From: Cryobacterium aureum
Lineage (GTDB): Bacteria > Actinomycetota > Actinomycetes > Actinomycetales > Microbacteriaceae
Length of the DNA: 64,000 nt
Assembly: GCF_002954245.1 (NCBI RefSeq)
Contig: NZ_PPTG01000048.1
Coordinates: 186,001-250,000, forward strand
Reading direction: 5' to 3'
The notes under the pieces are model-generated. The model was not told the origin of the DNA. It ran no database searches and saw only the letters and a program-made list of their open reading frames with translations. Numbering within the stretch: the first letter of the stretch is position 1; each line of letters starts with the position of its first letter. A program made the translations under genes and the position numbers. Positions 41,018-49,878 of the stretch are shown one piece after another.

Positions 41018-42241
41018 ATGACCACGACGCCGTTGACCGCACCTAGTCCTCTTCGCCGAACCGGTAGCGCCTCGCGCGGTACCGGTTCGGTGGTGCGGCC
41101 CAATGTCACCGGCCGGCTGGTCTTTCTTGTCCTCGGCGGCATCGCCCTGCTCGCCGGTCTCGACGGTGCACTGCTGTTGCTCGGCCTTGCGGCGCCCATC
41201 GACGCCGTGCGTCTCAGCGCGGTGCACGGCCCGCTGATGGTGTTCGGTTTCGTCGGCACCGTTGTGGTGCTCGAACGGGCCGTGGCGGTGCGCCGCGGCT
41301 GGGCCTACCTCGCCCCCGGCCTGCTCGGCGCGGGCGGCGTCGCATTGATCTCCCCACTGCCACTGGTCGTGGGCCAGACCGCCCTGGTCGCCGGCAGCGT
41401 CCTGCTGCTGGCCATCTACGCCGAGATCTGGCGCCGGCAAGGGTCGGTGTCCACCGCGGTGCAGGTCCTCGGCGCACTGGCGGGCCTGATGGCCACCATC
41501 TTCTGGCTGCGCGGCATCGGCATCCCGCAGATCGCGCCGCTGCTCATCCTCTACCTAGTACTCACGATTGCCGGCGAGCGCCTCGAGCTGTCCCGTATCT
41601 CTCCCACCGTCAACCGCCGGGCCGAGGCGTGGATGGTCGGCATCAGCCTGGCCCTCAGCTTCGGTTCGGTGGTGGCCCTGGTGTGGCCGGTCGCGGGCTA
41701 CCCTCTTCTCGGTGCCGCGACGCTGGCCCTGGTGGCATGGCTGTTCCGGCATGACATCGCCACCCGCATGGTGCGGTCCACCGGGCTGCCCCGCTATATG
41801 GCCTGCTGCCTGCTGGCCGGATATGGCTGGGTGCTTATCGTGGGCGGCATCTGGCTGCTGCAAGGCCCGGTCTATTCCGGTCCTGCGTACGACGCCGTGA
41901 TGCATGCCGTTTTCCTGGGCTTCGTGATGTCGATGATCATGGCGCACGCGCCCACCATCCTGCCCGCCGTGCTGCGCCGACCGCTGCCGTACCGTCCGGT
42001 TATGTACCTGCCGGCGGCACTGCTGCACGTGTCGCTGCTGGTCCGGGTACTGCTCGGCGACGCCTACGGCTGGCCGGTGCTGGTGCAGTGGGGCGGCGTG
42101 TTCAACATCGTCGCGGTGCTGGCGTTCGTGCTGATTGCAGTGGTCTCGGTATTGCGCGGAACCACCGTACGGCCCAAGCGCGCAGCACCGAGCGGCACCG
42201 CTGTGCCGCCGGCCCTGCCCCTGCGGGGATCGCTGCTTTGA
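41018..42241 (+). CDS. Polytopic membrane protein, NnrS-like
   Basis: A 407-residue protein with about 11-12 hydrophobic spans. Conserved histidines lie in SAVHGPLMVFGFVGTVVVLE and in GFVMSMIMAHAPTILPAVLR, as in the haem- and copper-containing NnrS family linked to NO tolerance and denitrification. Other histidines in the helices could act as ligands. The assignment is by pattern only. Its stop overlaps the nirK start as TTGA, so the two are translationally coupled and the products likely cooperate in the membrane. Confidence 0.75.
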   Translation: MTTTPLTAPSPLRRTGSASRGTGSVVRPNVTGRLVFLVLGGIALLAGLDGALLLLGLAAPIDAVRLSAVHGPLMVFGFVGTVVVLERAVAVRRGWAYLAPGLLGAGGVALISPLPLVVGQTALVAGSVLLLAIYAEIWRRQGSVSTAVQVLGALAGLMATIFWLRGIGIPQIAPLLILYLVLTIAGERLELSRISPTVNRRAEAWMVGISLALSFGSVVALVWPVAGYPLLGAATLALVAWLFRHDIATRMVRSTGLPRYMACCLLAGYGWVLIVGGIWLLQGPVYSGPAYDAVMHAVFLGFVMSMIMAHAPTILPAVLRRPLPYRPVMYLPAALLHVSLLVRVLLGDAYGWPVLVQWGGVFNIVAVLAFVLIAVVSVLRGTTVRPKRAAPSGTAVPPALPLRGSLL

Positions 42242-44874
42242 AAGACAAACTCTGGCACATCATCTCCGGCAGCCTGGTGCCCGCCTGGCTCGCCGCCGCG
42301 GTGATCCTCACTCTGCTGCACCGCCAAGTGCCGTCGTCGGGTTGGCTGCTCGTGCACCTGCTGCTGCTCGGGGCGGTGAGCACGGCAATTCTGATCTGGA
42401 GTCAGCACTTCGCCGACACCCTGCTTCGCCACAAAGCGCTCGGGGACCGCCGCTCGCTGAGCTGGCGCCTGAGCGTGCACACCGTGGGCGCGATAGCGGT
42501 GATGACGGGCATGGTCGCCGAGTGGTACCCGCTCGTTCTGGTCGGAGGCAGCCTGGTTGGACTGAACGCGCTGGTCCACGCTGCGGTGATCGTGGGCCAG
42601 ACCCGCGGGGCGATGCCGGGTCGGTTCGCCCCGCTGGTGCGCTACTACATTGTCAGCGCAGTGATGCTCTCCGGTGGCGTGATCCTCGGCATCGTGATGG
42701 CCCGGCTCGACGGCGGAGGTGAGACCTACGAACGTCTATTCATCGGTCACCTCGGTCTCAACCTGCTCGGGTGGGTCGGCCTCGCCGTGATCGGTACCGT
42801 TGCGTTGCTCTGGCCCACGGTGCTGCATACCCGCGTCGAGGGTGCCACAGTGGCGGCCGGAAGCACCCTCCCGGTATTGGTGGGCGGCCTCGGGCTGCTC
42901 CTGATCGGCTGCCTGGCTGACCAGCGGCTGCTCGTGGCGCTCGGCGTTCTGATCTACCTCGTTGCCCTGGGTCGAGTGCTCTGGGAGGGCATCGGGCACC
43001 TCCGCCGGGCGCCCGCCGTGACCTTCGCCGCCTGGAGCCTCGGTGCCGCCCAGATCTGGTTTGCCCTCTGTACCGCCGGTTTCGGGTTGCTGGTGGCTCT
43101 CGCCCCCAGCTGGACGGCCGCAGCCGCCGGCGTCGAAACCGTCGTGCCCTACTTCGCGATCGGCTTTGCCGCCCAGATTCTGCTCGGTGCCCTCAGCTAT
43201 CTGGTACCCGTCGTGCTCGGTGGAGGTCCGGCCGCCGTTAAGGCAACCGCGGCCGAGCTCGACCGTGGCGGCCTCTTCCGGGTCGTGGTGGTCAACGGCG
43301 CCCTCACCCTGTCGTTGCTGCCCGTCTCCAGCACACTGACGGTGGCGCTGTCAATGCTGATCTTGGCCACCCTGGCCAGTTTTCTGGTGCTGTTCACCCG
43401 TGCCCTGCGGGTCAACCGGAGAGTGCGTGCCCTGCCGCTCGCGCGCGTGGCACCAAACCAACGGCCTGCGGCCCCGCGACCGCGCAGTACCGGTCGAATG
43501 CTCGCGGCGGCGAGCGTACTGCTGCTCACGGTGACCGTCGGCATCGTGGTCGACCCGGCCGCGGTGGGCCTGTCGACGGTATCGACCCAGGGCGCCGGCT
43601 CCTCCGCTGCCGGGGCCCTCGCCGCGACCGGACACACCACCACGGTGGCGGTCGATATGGTGGACACCCGGTTTGTGCCCGACCGCATCGAGGTGCCGGT
43701 CGGCGACGAACTGGTGATCACCCTGACCAACAGTGACGACATGGTGCACAACCTGGTGCTGGAATCCGGGGTGGTGTCGGGGTCGCTCGAGCCGGGCGCC
43801 ACCGAATCCGTGGCCGTTGGCGTGATCGGCGCGAGCGTGAACGGCTGGTGCTCGATCGCCGGTCATCGGTTGCTCGGCATGGAGATCAGCATCGTCGCCG
43901 TGGGCGCTGGCGATAGCGCCGGGGACGACATGACCGCGAACGGCTCGGGCCACGTCGGCCACGACTCGGCCGCGACGGTAACCTCGGCAGCCGAGGACCT
44001 CGACCCGATGGCTGAACCCGACGCCGGTTTTGAGGCGAGGGACGCCGTGCTGCCGCCCGCCCCATCCGCCACGGTGCACCGGCAGACCCTGACCGTGCAG
44101 AACGTGGAGACCGAGGTAGCCCCCGGCGTCACCCAGACGCTCTGGACGTTCAACGGCACCGCGCCGGGCCCCACCCTGCGCGGCACCGTTGGCGACGTGT
44201 TCGAGATCACCCTGGTGAACGAGGGCACGGTCGGGCACTCCATCGACTTCCACGCCGGCGACGTCGCCCCCGACGCCGTGATGCGCACCATCCAACCCGG
44301 CGAGAGCCTGGTCTACACCTTCACCGCCACCCGGTCGGGCATCTGGCTCTATCACTGCTCCACCATGCCCATGTCCGTGCACATCGCCAACGGCATGTTC
44401 GGCGCCGTCATCATCGACCCGCCGGGCCTGGCCGCGGTGGACCGTGAGTATCTCCTCGTGCAGTCCGAGCTCTACCTCGGCGCTCAGGGACGGGAGGTGG
44501 ATGCCGCGAAGGTGGCGACGCAGGTCCCCGACGTCGTGCTCTTCAACGGCTATGCGAACCAATACGCCGCCCGGCCGTTGCTGGCGAAGGCGGGAGAGAC
44601 CGTGCGGGTCTGGGTGCTGGCCGCCGGGCCCAACGTGGGCAGTGCCTTCCATGTGGTGGGTGGTCAATTCTCCACCGTGTACAAGGAGGGCGACTACCTG
44701 TTGAAGGACGGCGGCAGCACCGGTACCGGTGGCTCCCAGGTGCTCGACCTCGCCGTGGCCCAGGGCGGGTTCGTCGAGGTCAGCTTCACCCAGCCGGGCC
44801 ACTACCCCTTCGTCAGCCACATCATGTCGGATGCCGAGAAGGGAGCCCGCGGTATCTTCGAGGTGCTGCCGTAA
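42238..44874 (+). CDS. nirK: Membrane-fused copper nitrite reductase with extra cupredoxin
   Basis: An 878-residue protein in three parts. Residues ~1-435 form about 12 membrane spans, similar in style to NnrS. Residues ~465-560 are a cupredoxin with a full type 1 copper set (H504, C538, H543, M548). Residues ~615-878 are NirK: type 1 ligands H667, C707, H715, M720; type 2 ligands H672, H706, H861; catalytic Asp670 and His805. It should reduce nitrite to NO at the outer membrane face, with the extra cupredoxin and membrane part passing electrons. The TTG start is inferred from the overlap with the upstream stop. Confidence 0.9.
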   Translation: MKDKLWHIISGSLVPAWLAAAVILTLLHRQVPSSGWLLVHLLLLGAVSTAILIWSQHFADTLLRHKALGDRRSLSWRLSVHTVGAIAVMTGMVAEWYPLVLVGGSLVGLNALVHAAVIVGQTRGAMPGRFAPLVRYYIVSAVMLSGGVILGIVMARLDGGGETYERLFIGHLGLNLLGWVGLAVIGTVALLWPTVLHTRVEGATVAAGSTLPVLVGGLGLLLIGCLADQRLLVALGVLIYLVALGRVLWEGIGHLRRAPAVTFAAWSLGAAQIWFALCTAGFGLLVALAPSWTAAAAGVETVVPYFAIGFAAQILLGALSYLVPVVLGGGPAAVKATAAELDRGGLFRVVVVNGALTLSLLPVSSTLTVALSMLILATLASFLVLFTRALRVNRRVRALPLARVAPNQRPAAPRPRSTGRMLAAASVLLLTVTVGIVVDPAAVGLSTVSTQGAGSSAAGALAATGHTTTVAVDMVDTRFVPDRIEVPVGDELVITLTNSDDMVHNLVLESGVVSGSLEPGATESVAVGVIGASVNGWCSIAGHRLLGMEISIVAVGAGDSAGDDMTANGSGHVGHDSAATVTSAAEDLDPMAEPDAGFEARDAVLPPAPSATVHRQTLTVQNVETEVAPGVTQTLWTFNGTAPGPTLRGTVGDVFEITLVNEGTVGHSIDFHAGDVAPDAVMRTIQPGESLVYTFTATRSGIWLYHCSTMPMSVHIANGMFGAVIIDPPGLAAVDREYLLVQSELYLGAQGREVDAAKVATQVPDVVLFNGYANQYAARPLLAKAGETVRVWVLAAGPNVGSAFHVVGGQFSTVYKEGDYLLKDGGSTGTGGSQVLDLAVAQGGFVEVSFTQPGHYPFVSHIMSDAEKGARGIFEVLP

Positions 44875-44902
44875 CCGGCACCGGTGCATCCGCTTAATTA
44901 TG

Positions 44903-44962
44903 GCGCTGGACGGCGAGCCGATCGCCCGGGCCAGCCCCACGACCGGTCACTGCACTGGCTCG
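44903..44962 (+). repeat. Right copy of the ~60-bp repeat flanking the nirK locus
   Basis: Degenerate copy of 39781-39841, about 30 bp after the nirK stop. Small indels shift its frame, so it does not encode the full peptide. A GCATCCGC octamer lies just upstream. Confidence 0.65.
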
Positions 44963-45055
44963 GGTTACGAGTCGAAGTCATGTCCAGGCCAGGCGACAAT
45001 TCAAAAGAGCCTCCGGACGCGTCGACGGGGTAGTTGTGAGCGCTGGCCCGGAGCG

Positions 45056-45223
45056 CTACGCAGATAAGTACGCAGCCAAGGCCTCGCGAACGATTTCGCT
45101 CGGCCGGCGATGCTCCGCCTCGGCACGCTCGATGAGAAGTGCGTCGAGATCTTGGGGGAGACGCACCTGCGGCACGGGCGATCTGCCTGTCCCGGCGCGG
45201 CCGGACAGAGTCGGGCGACCCAT
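45056..45223 (-). CDS. Very small RHH-domain protein (antitoxin-like)
   Basis: A 55-residue protein. VPQVRLPQDLDALLIERAEA and HRRPSEIVREALAAYLSA form a complete ribbon-helix-helix with the beta strand that contacts DNA. It resembles antitoxins that precede a toxin gene, but no toxin frame is visible downstream on the minus strand before the nirK end. The ATG is the only reasonable start, as an in-frame stop lies upstream. It lies 64 bp after the 45-48 kb operon, on the same strand, so it may be its last gene or an orphan regulator. Confidence 0.7.
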   Translation of the reverse strand: MGRPTLSGRAGTGRSPVPQVRLPQDLDALLIERAEAEHRRPSEIVREALAAYLSA

Positions 45224-45287
45224 TGCTCGCTCGAGGGCAGCGTTGGAACCGAGTGCGGCTTTGGTAGGTGAGGTGACTTTGCCTTCG

Positions 45288-46214
45288 TTAGCAGCTGTAG
45301 AAGCCGCCTACGCCGTTGTCAATTCGACAACCGGTTCCGTCTGATTTGTCGGGACCAAAGGCACCGGCACAGCAGTCGCCGTTTTTACTGCCAGAACCGC
45401 CAGAAATGCTTCCACCACCGGACGAACCAGAGCTCGCAGACTTCTTCGCAGTGGCCTGGTTGGCAGCGACCCGTGCAGCCTCTTGTGCAGCTGCAGCAGC
45501 AACACGTGCAGCTTCTGCCTCGGCCGCGACACGTGCAGCCTCAATCTCAGCTGCGATACGCGCGGCTTCTTCGGTCTGGAAGACAGCAAAGTCACTCGTC
45601 AGTACAGCGACGCTCGCGGTGAGCGCAGTAGTAGCAGTTGCCGCTGTGCTGTTCGTAGCCGTGATGCTTGCGACCTGGTCGCGCGTTGCGCAGGGAGGCA
45701 CAGCAGCAATCGTGATGTTTGCGAGTACAGTACTGGCAGCGCTGACGTCGCTGATGAGTTCAGTGCCGCTGGCACGTGCAGGGAAAGCCTCGACGGCGGT
45801 GATACCGGCTATAGCGTCAACCGCTTCAACGCCTTCGCTGGCTGCAGTAGCTTCTATTGCGAGCACCTCGTCGACCGCAGGCACTGCTTCTACAGCGACG
45901 CGCGCTGCGTAGTCGGTGCTGATTGCGGGCGCGACACCCTCAGCGACAACCGGCAGCTCGAGCACGGCGACAGCGAGCACCGCCGCGTCAGAGGCTGCTA
46001 GAGCAGTCTTCATACTGGTGGCAGCGCGGGTGCCGGCCGTAACCGCAGCAGTGCAGAGACTCGTGGTCTCAGCCTTGTAGCTGGTCACGCCAATGGCCGT
46101 AGCCGTGATGCCACCGCCGATCACGAGCGCGCCGGCAGCGAGGATGGCGATGAGCTTGACGCGCGAGGTCGGGCTGTTGGCGCATAACGTAGCGATGGTG
46201 CTGGTGTTCTCCAC
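45288..46214 (-). CDS. Ala-rich coiled-coil protein with Cys-rich tail
   Basis: A 308-residue protein. A short cytoplasmic N-terminus precedes one membrane span (about residues 18-38, IAILAAGALVIGGGITATAI). A long Ala/Val/Glu-rich external region follows, with a heptad-like repeat of EAARVAAEAEAARVAAAAAQ near 230-260. A Ser/Gly linker leads to a tail with five cysteines, GDCCAGAFGPDKSDGTGCRI to FYSC. The tail could be a small disulphide-bonded domain. The whole is unfamiliar to me. GAGGA lies upstream of the GTG start, 13 nt after the preceding gene. Confidence 0.7.
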   Translation of the reverse strand: MENTSTIATLCANSPTSRVKLIAILAAGALVIGGGITATAIGVTSYKAETTSLCTAAVTAGTRAATSMKTALAASDAAVLAVAVLELPVVAEGVAPAISTDYAARVAVEAVPAVDEVLAIEATAASEGVEAVDAIAGITAVEAFPARASGTELISDVSAASTVLANITIAAVPPCATRDQVASITATNSTAATATTALTASVAVLTSDFAVFQTEEAARIAAEIEAARVAAEAEAARVAAAAAQEAARVAANQATAKKSASSGSSGGGSISGGSGSKNGDCCAGAFGPDKSDGTGCRIDNGVGGFYSC

Positions 46215-46227
46215 GAGAGTGTCCTCG

Positions 46228-46977
46228 TCACTCGGCCTCGAGGGGAGCGGAGTGGTCTGTCGTTTGCTGCGCCCGCGATCTCCGCTGCGGCAGGAGTGTG
46301 AGAATTGCTGCGGCCAAGAGCAGAGTCGACGCACTACCAAGCAGGACCGAGCCCGCACCCACGGAAGCGCCGGTTGTGTTAAGAAGGAGGCCTGTCGTGC
46401 CGAAGCCATCTCCTATGCCGAACGGGGCCACGAGAATCCCGACGATGGCTGCCGTGATGCGCGCCCACTTCTTACGCGTCAGGATCGAGACGACAGCGAG
46501 CGCGATGGCCACAAGCATGAATGTCAGGATCCCCTCGCCTTCTCCCTCAAATTCTTTCGCTTCCTCCGAGAAATAGTTGTAGGTAATGGAGTCGCCGAAT
46601 CCGGAGACTGTTCCGATCGGCAGGAACAGACTGAGGATTGCAATGATGGCCGCGACGGGCACGATGAACAGGACCCACGGGTGATGCTTTGCGAATGGTT
46701 CACGCCGAGGGGCGCGGCGAGCTGTTCGTTGCGCCGACGGTTCAACCCACCCGCGCGCAGGCGTTTGCTCGTCGGCGCGGGGCATGCGCTGGCGGAGCCA
46801 ATCGGCAAGCTCCGGGTAGCAGTTCGGGTGGGTGAGGATCACTGACCACAGGTCGGGGCGCGCAGTGGCGATGTGCCCCAGCGTCGCCGGTTCGACACCC
46901 GGATCGGCGAGGTCCGCGAGAGTGTAGCTAAACGGCTCTGGGGATTTCGCTGGCGGTGCAATATCCAAGCCAGTCAC
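46228..46977 (-). CDS. Leucine-rich-variant domain membrane protein
   Basis: A 249-residue protein. The N-terminal ~70 residues contain DPGVEPATLGHIATARPDLW and LTHPNCYPELADWLRQR, the actinobacterial leucine-rich-repeat variant found at the start of many uncharacterised membrane proteins. About four membrane spans follow (from residue ~100), with an acidic external loop SEEAKEFEGEGEG between the first two. Function is unknown; the variant domain probably binds proteins in the cytosol. The GTG start overlaps the upstream stop as GTGA, so it is coupled to the lipoprotein gene. Confidence 0.75.
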   Translation of the reverse strand: MTGLDIAPPAKSPEPFSYTLADLADPGVEPATLGHIATARPDLWSVILTHPNCYPELADWLRQRMPRADEQTPARGWVEPSAQRTARRAPRREPFAKHHPWVLFIVPVAAIIAILSLFLPIGTVSGFGDSITYNYFSEEAKEFEGEGEGILTFMLVAIALAVVSILTRKKWARITAAIVGILVAPFGIGDGFGTTGLLLNTTGASVGAGSVLLGSASTLLLAAAILTLLPQRRSRAQQTTDHSAPLEAE

Positions 46978-48047
46978 TTTTCCACAATCCAGTCGCGGTT
47001 CGTGTCGACCATATAACCGTTCACCTCGCCACTGAAGATAGAAATCTCGCCGTTCTTCATTACAGTGAGACCAACCGTTGCGAATGTGTCAATGCCCCTC
47101 TCGCTTTGAATAGGAAAATCGAACGAGGATGTCGCGTCTGGGTCTGTCGGCGACTTGGCGCAGTCCTGGACGCGCGTCGCGGACTGAAAGTCGACGGAGA
47201 GATACGCCCCCTGCTCGGGGGCGGACACGTTGAGAGCAGCTGCCGCACGGGCGGAGGAGAGATGTAGTCGGGAAGCGACGCGCTCCACGTTTGATACTTT
47301 TGCCGCCTCCTCTGCCTCGGCGCCGTAGCTTTGCTCCATGCCGGAGATAACCTTTTCAGCTCCCTCCTCGATTGAACTAGGCAGCTCGTCCAAGTAACCC
47401 AGATACCCCGCGGTATCGTCCCGTATCCATCTCTCCAGGGCGGCTTCCTGAACGGAATCGAAATCGTCATACGACGCTAAATATTCTTCAACGGTCATAT
47501 CGCTGTTCATTGATTTCAAGGAGGCTTCTGTATCCAGCTGTACTTGTCGAGTAAGTTTTTGCTCGAGATCAGCCGGGGATGTGGCCTCATATTGGTCCAG
47601 AAACGTCTGAACGTCATCTTCCGCCGCCGCGTCCGCTTGTGCTTTGGTGAGGGTCGGTGTGGTGAGCTTGTCGGCAGCGCCATCGGGGTAGGTTATCTCA
47701 ATGCTGATGGCGCAGTATTTGGAGCTATCAAGGTCAAGGCTTTTCACCACTACCGAGGTGACGAGCAGGTTTTCGGCGTCCGCTCCAGCAGCGTCCTTGA
47801 GAGCTTGCGGGATCTGGACGGTGATTTGCTGCGCGGGTTCCATTCCGTTGATCTGGGTGAAGTCATACACACTGCCTGGTGCCGTACTGCAGCCCGAAAG
47901 AGCCATTGCTGAAACAGCCCCGAGCATGGCGAGACCGATTCTCCTCGAATTCTTGTGACGGGTACGAAACACCGTTGTCCTAGCGCTTCGACTGTGCTGT
48001 TCAATGTTGTGAACAGAATTCCTGATATCTCGGCCGTAGTTTGCCAT
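46974..48047 (-). CDS. Putative lipoprotein, first gene of an unfamiliar operon
   Basis: A 357-residue protein with a signal peptide and lipobox ALSGCS near residue 54, after a basic, unusually long N-region. The mature part begins with FTQINGMEPAQQITVQIPQA, has an acidic helical middle rich in Glu/Asp/Ala, and ends with strands around VGLTVMKNGEISIFSGEVNG. I do not recognise it. GGGGGC lies before the ATG. The 3' end is coupled to the LRV membrane protein. G+C is lower here than in the flanking core genes. Confidence 0.7.
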   Translation of the reverse strand: MANYGRDIRNSVHNIEQHSRSARTTVFRTRHKNSRRIGLAMLGAVSAMALSGCSTAPGSVYDFTQINGMEPAQQITVQIPQALKDAAGADAENLLVTSVVVKSLDLDSSKYCAISIEITYPDGAADKLTTPTLTKAQADAAAEDDVQTFLDQYEATSPADLEQKLTRQVQLDTEASLKSMNSDMTVEEYLASYDDFDSVQEAALERWIRDDTAGYLGYLDELPSSIEEGAEKVISGMEQSYGAEAEEAAKVSNVERVASRLHLSSARAAAALNVSAPEQGAYLSVDFQSATRVQDCAKSPTDPDATSSFDFPIQSERGIDTFATVGLTVMKNGEISIFSGEVNGYMVDTNRDWIVEK

Positions 48048-48248
48048 TGAATTGCCCCCTGATACTTGGTTCGGACTGCACACAGTTCCCGCCAATGCAG
48101 TCGGCGGGCAGGAGTTCCTCTACCGCAGTCAGATTAGCGGCATTGCCCTGCTACAAAGTAATCAGGCGATCTCGTTCGGCCCATCGCGCGGGCGTTATCT
48201 GTGGTCTGAACGCCCGCTACGGCTATGGCCTGAACAGATAGGCGCCGG
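48048..48248. other. Intergenic region with an inverted repeat
   Basis: About 200 bp between the unfamiliar operon and the AAA ATPase gene, both on the minus strand. GCGGGCGTT (48188-48196) and AACGCCCGC (48209-48217) are perfect 9-bp arms with a 12-nt loop and no T-run. They may terminate the ATPase transcript. Confidence 0.45.
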
Positions 48249-49844
48249 TTATCGGTCTTCGTCACCGGCGTCAGCCTTGCCCGGATCGTCACCCGGAACG
48301 TCGGCGGGTGGCTCAGCCGACGGCTCTGCTGACAACGGCGCCGCGCTACCGGCTGTCCACCCAAAGGAGGCGGCCCCGCGCGTCATCACGGCCGCTGCAC
48401 CGTGCATCGGAACATAGCTACCGTCGTTCGGCCCATCGCCCGGCTCCTCATCTGGCTGCCAGCGCGGGGTGTCGCCGCTGCGGGTGCCCAGGAGCCGCCG
48501 GGTGAGGGATTCGCCCGCCGACAACAGATCGTCGAGGGACACCTGCAGATCGTCGTCGTCGACGGTGTCGGCGCGGAGGGCAGCGCGGAGCACCGCCCGG
48601 CGAATGAGTTCCTTCGCGAAGGACCCGGTCACGCTCTCCGCGCGGCGGGCTGCGGCATCGAGGGTGGCCGGACTGAACGGCAGCCCGCCCGCATAACGCC
48701 GGAACAGCCGCTCTCGTTCAGCCAGCGCGGGCAGCGGTACTTCCACGGCGAGATCGACCCGGCCGGGCCGTTCGGCGAGGGCACGCTCGAGTACCTCGAC
48801 CCGGTTGGTGGTCATGACGAAGGCGACATCGGCGTCGCCGTCGAGCCCGTCGAGGGCGTCGAGCACCTCGAACAGAAGGGGCTGGGGAGTCGCGTTGCGT
48901 TGCATCGCGACCAGGTCGATGTCCTCGAGCACGACGATGGACGGTGCAAAGGTGCGCGCGATTTCGGCGGCTGCAGCAATGTGCACGATGCTGGAGCCGG
49001 TGAGCAGCACGGCGGTGATGCCCGGGGTAGCGCTCAGCAGGTGACGCACGGTGAGGGTTTTGCCGGTGCCGGGAGGACCGTAGAGCAACACGCCGCGCTT
49101 CAGGTGTTGCCCGGCGGCGAGCAGCGCCTGGCGCTGCTCGCCGATTCCGATGACGTGGTCGGTGATGGTGCCGAGAATGCCCTCCGGCAGCACGATGGCC
49201 GAGGCGGGCACGATGGGTCGTTCCAGAAAGGTGATTCCGGCCCCGGCCCCGTATTCGGTGTGCACGAACGAGAGCACCTGCCCGCGCAGCACGCTGTGCT
49301 CGATCATGAGTGCGCGCAGGTGATCAAGAAAGCCGGTGACCGCCTGCGGTGATGTGGCCATGATCTCGAGTTCGGCCGTGTTGCGCCCGTATTGAGGGTT
49401 TGCGGCGCGTTGCAGCACCGCGATTGGCTCACCCTCAAAGCGGATGAGCCGCAGGCCGAAGGAGACCACCTGACGGGTAGACGTCGGTCCGGTCGCCCGG
49501 GCCGAGAAGTCCACCGGACCGGGGGCGAAACCCTGGAACGGGCTGGCCACGAGCTCGGACAGGGTCGAGTGGAAGCGCTGCTGCCCGCCGGAGACGCCGA
49601 GAAGCGCGGCCGGATCGGAGCCGGCCAACGCGGTTAGGGCGATGTCCGCGTCGACCAGGCGATGATCGGCCAGCGTTTCGGACACGACCGGCAGGGTCGA
49701 CGCGTTCGCGCCGAGAAACTCTGTCATCACGTCGCCGAGCGGCGACAGACCCGACGGGTTCTGGGCATCCGCTGTTGCCACGACGCGTTCCATGAACTTT
49801 TTGAACGAGCGCACGACGTCGCGATCGAAAGAGTCCTCGGTCAT
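48249..49844 (-). CDS. AAA-family ATPase
   Basis: A 531-residue protein with a divergent N-terminal domain (~1-215) and an AAA module. Walker A GVLLYGPPGTGKT, Walker B IVVLEDIDLVA, the second region of homology near TTNRVEVLERALAERPGRVD, and the sensor 2 lid follow. The last ~60 residues are acidic and Pro/Ala-rich. The AAA domain is close to FtsH/Cdc48-like ATPases but no protease domain or membrane span is present, so it is probably a chaperone-like unfoldase or remodeller. AGGAG precedes the ATG. Confidence 0.85.
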   Translation of the reverse strand: MTEDSFDRDVVRSFKKFMERVVATADAQNPSGLSPLGDVMTEFLGANASTLPVVSETLADHRLVDADIALTALAGSDPAALLGVSGGQQRFHSTLSELVASPFQGFAPGPVDFSARATGPTSTRQVVSFGLRLIRFEGEPIAVLQRAANPQYGRNTAELEIMATSPQAVTGFLDHLRALMIEHSVLRGQVLSFVHTEYGAGAGITFLERPIVPASAIVLPEGILGTITDHVIGIGEQRQALLAAGQHLKRGVLLYGPPGTGKTLTVRHLLSATPGITAVLLTGSSIVHIAAAAEIARTFAPSIVVLEDIDLVAMQRNATPQPLLFEVLDALDGLDGDADVAFVMTTNRVEVLERALAERPGRVDLAVEVPLPALAERERLFRRYAGGLPFSPATLDAAARRAESVTGSFAKELIRRAVLRAALRADTVDDDDLQVSLDDLLSAGESLTRRLLGTRSGDTPRWQPDEEPGDGPNDGSYVPMHGAAAVMTRGAASFGWTAGSAAPLSAEPSAEPPADVPGDDPGKADAGDEDR

Positions 49845-49878
49845 GTCATTCTCCTGTTCTGGTGCGGCCTTCTCGAAC

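Noticed and set aside
41018-42241. Membrane protein as cytochrome oxidase subunit I
   Set aside because: The histidines are in NnrS-like positions and the set of haem and CuB ligands of oxidases is not present.
43351-44940. A 529-codon minus-strand frame opposite nirK
   Set aside because: It is low-complexity His/Gly/Arg-rich and lacks motifs, while every copper ligand is present on the plus strand.
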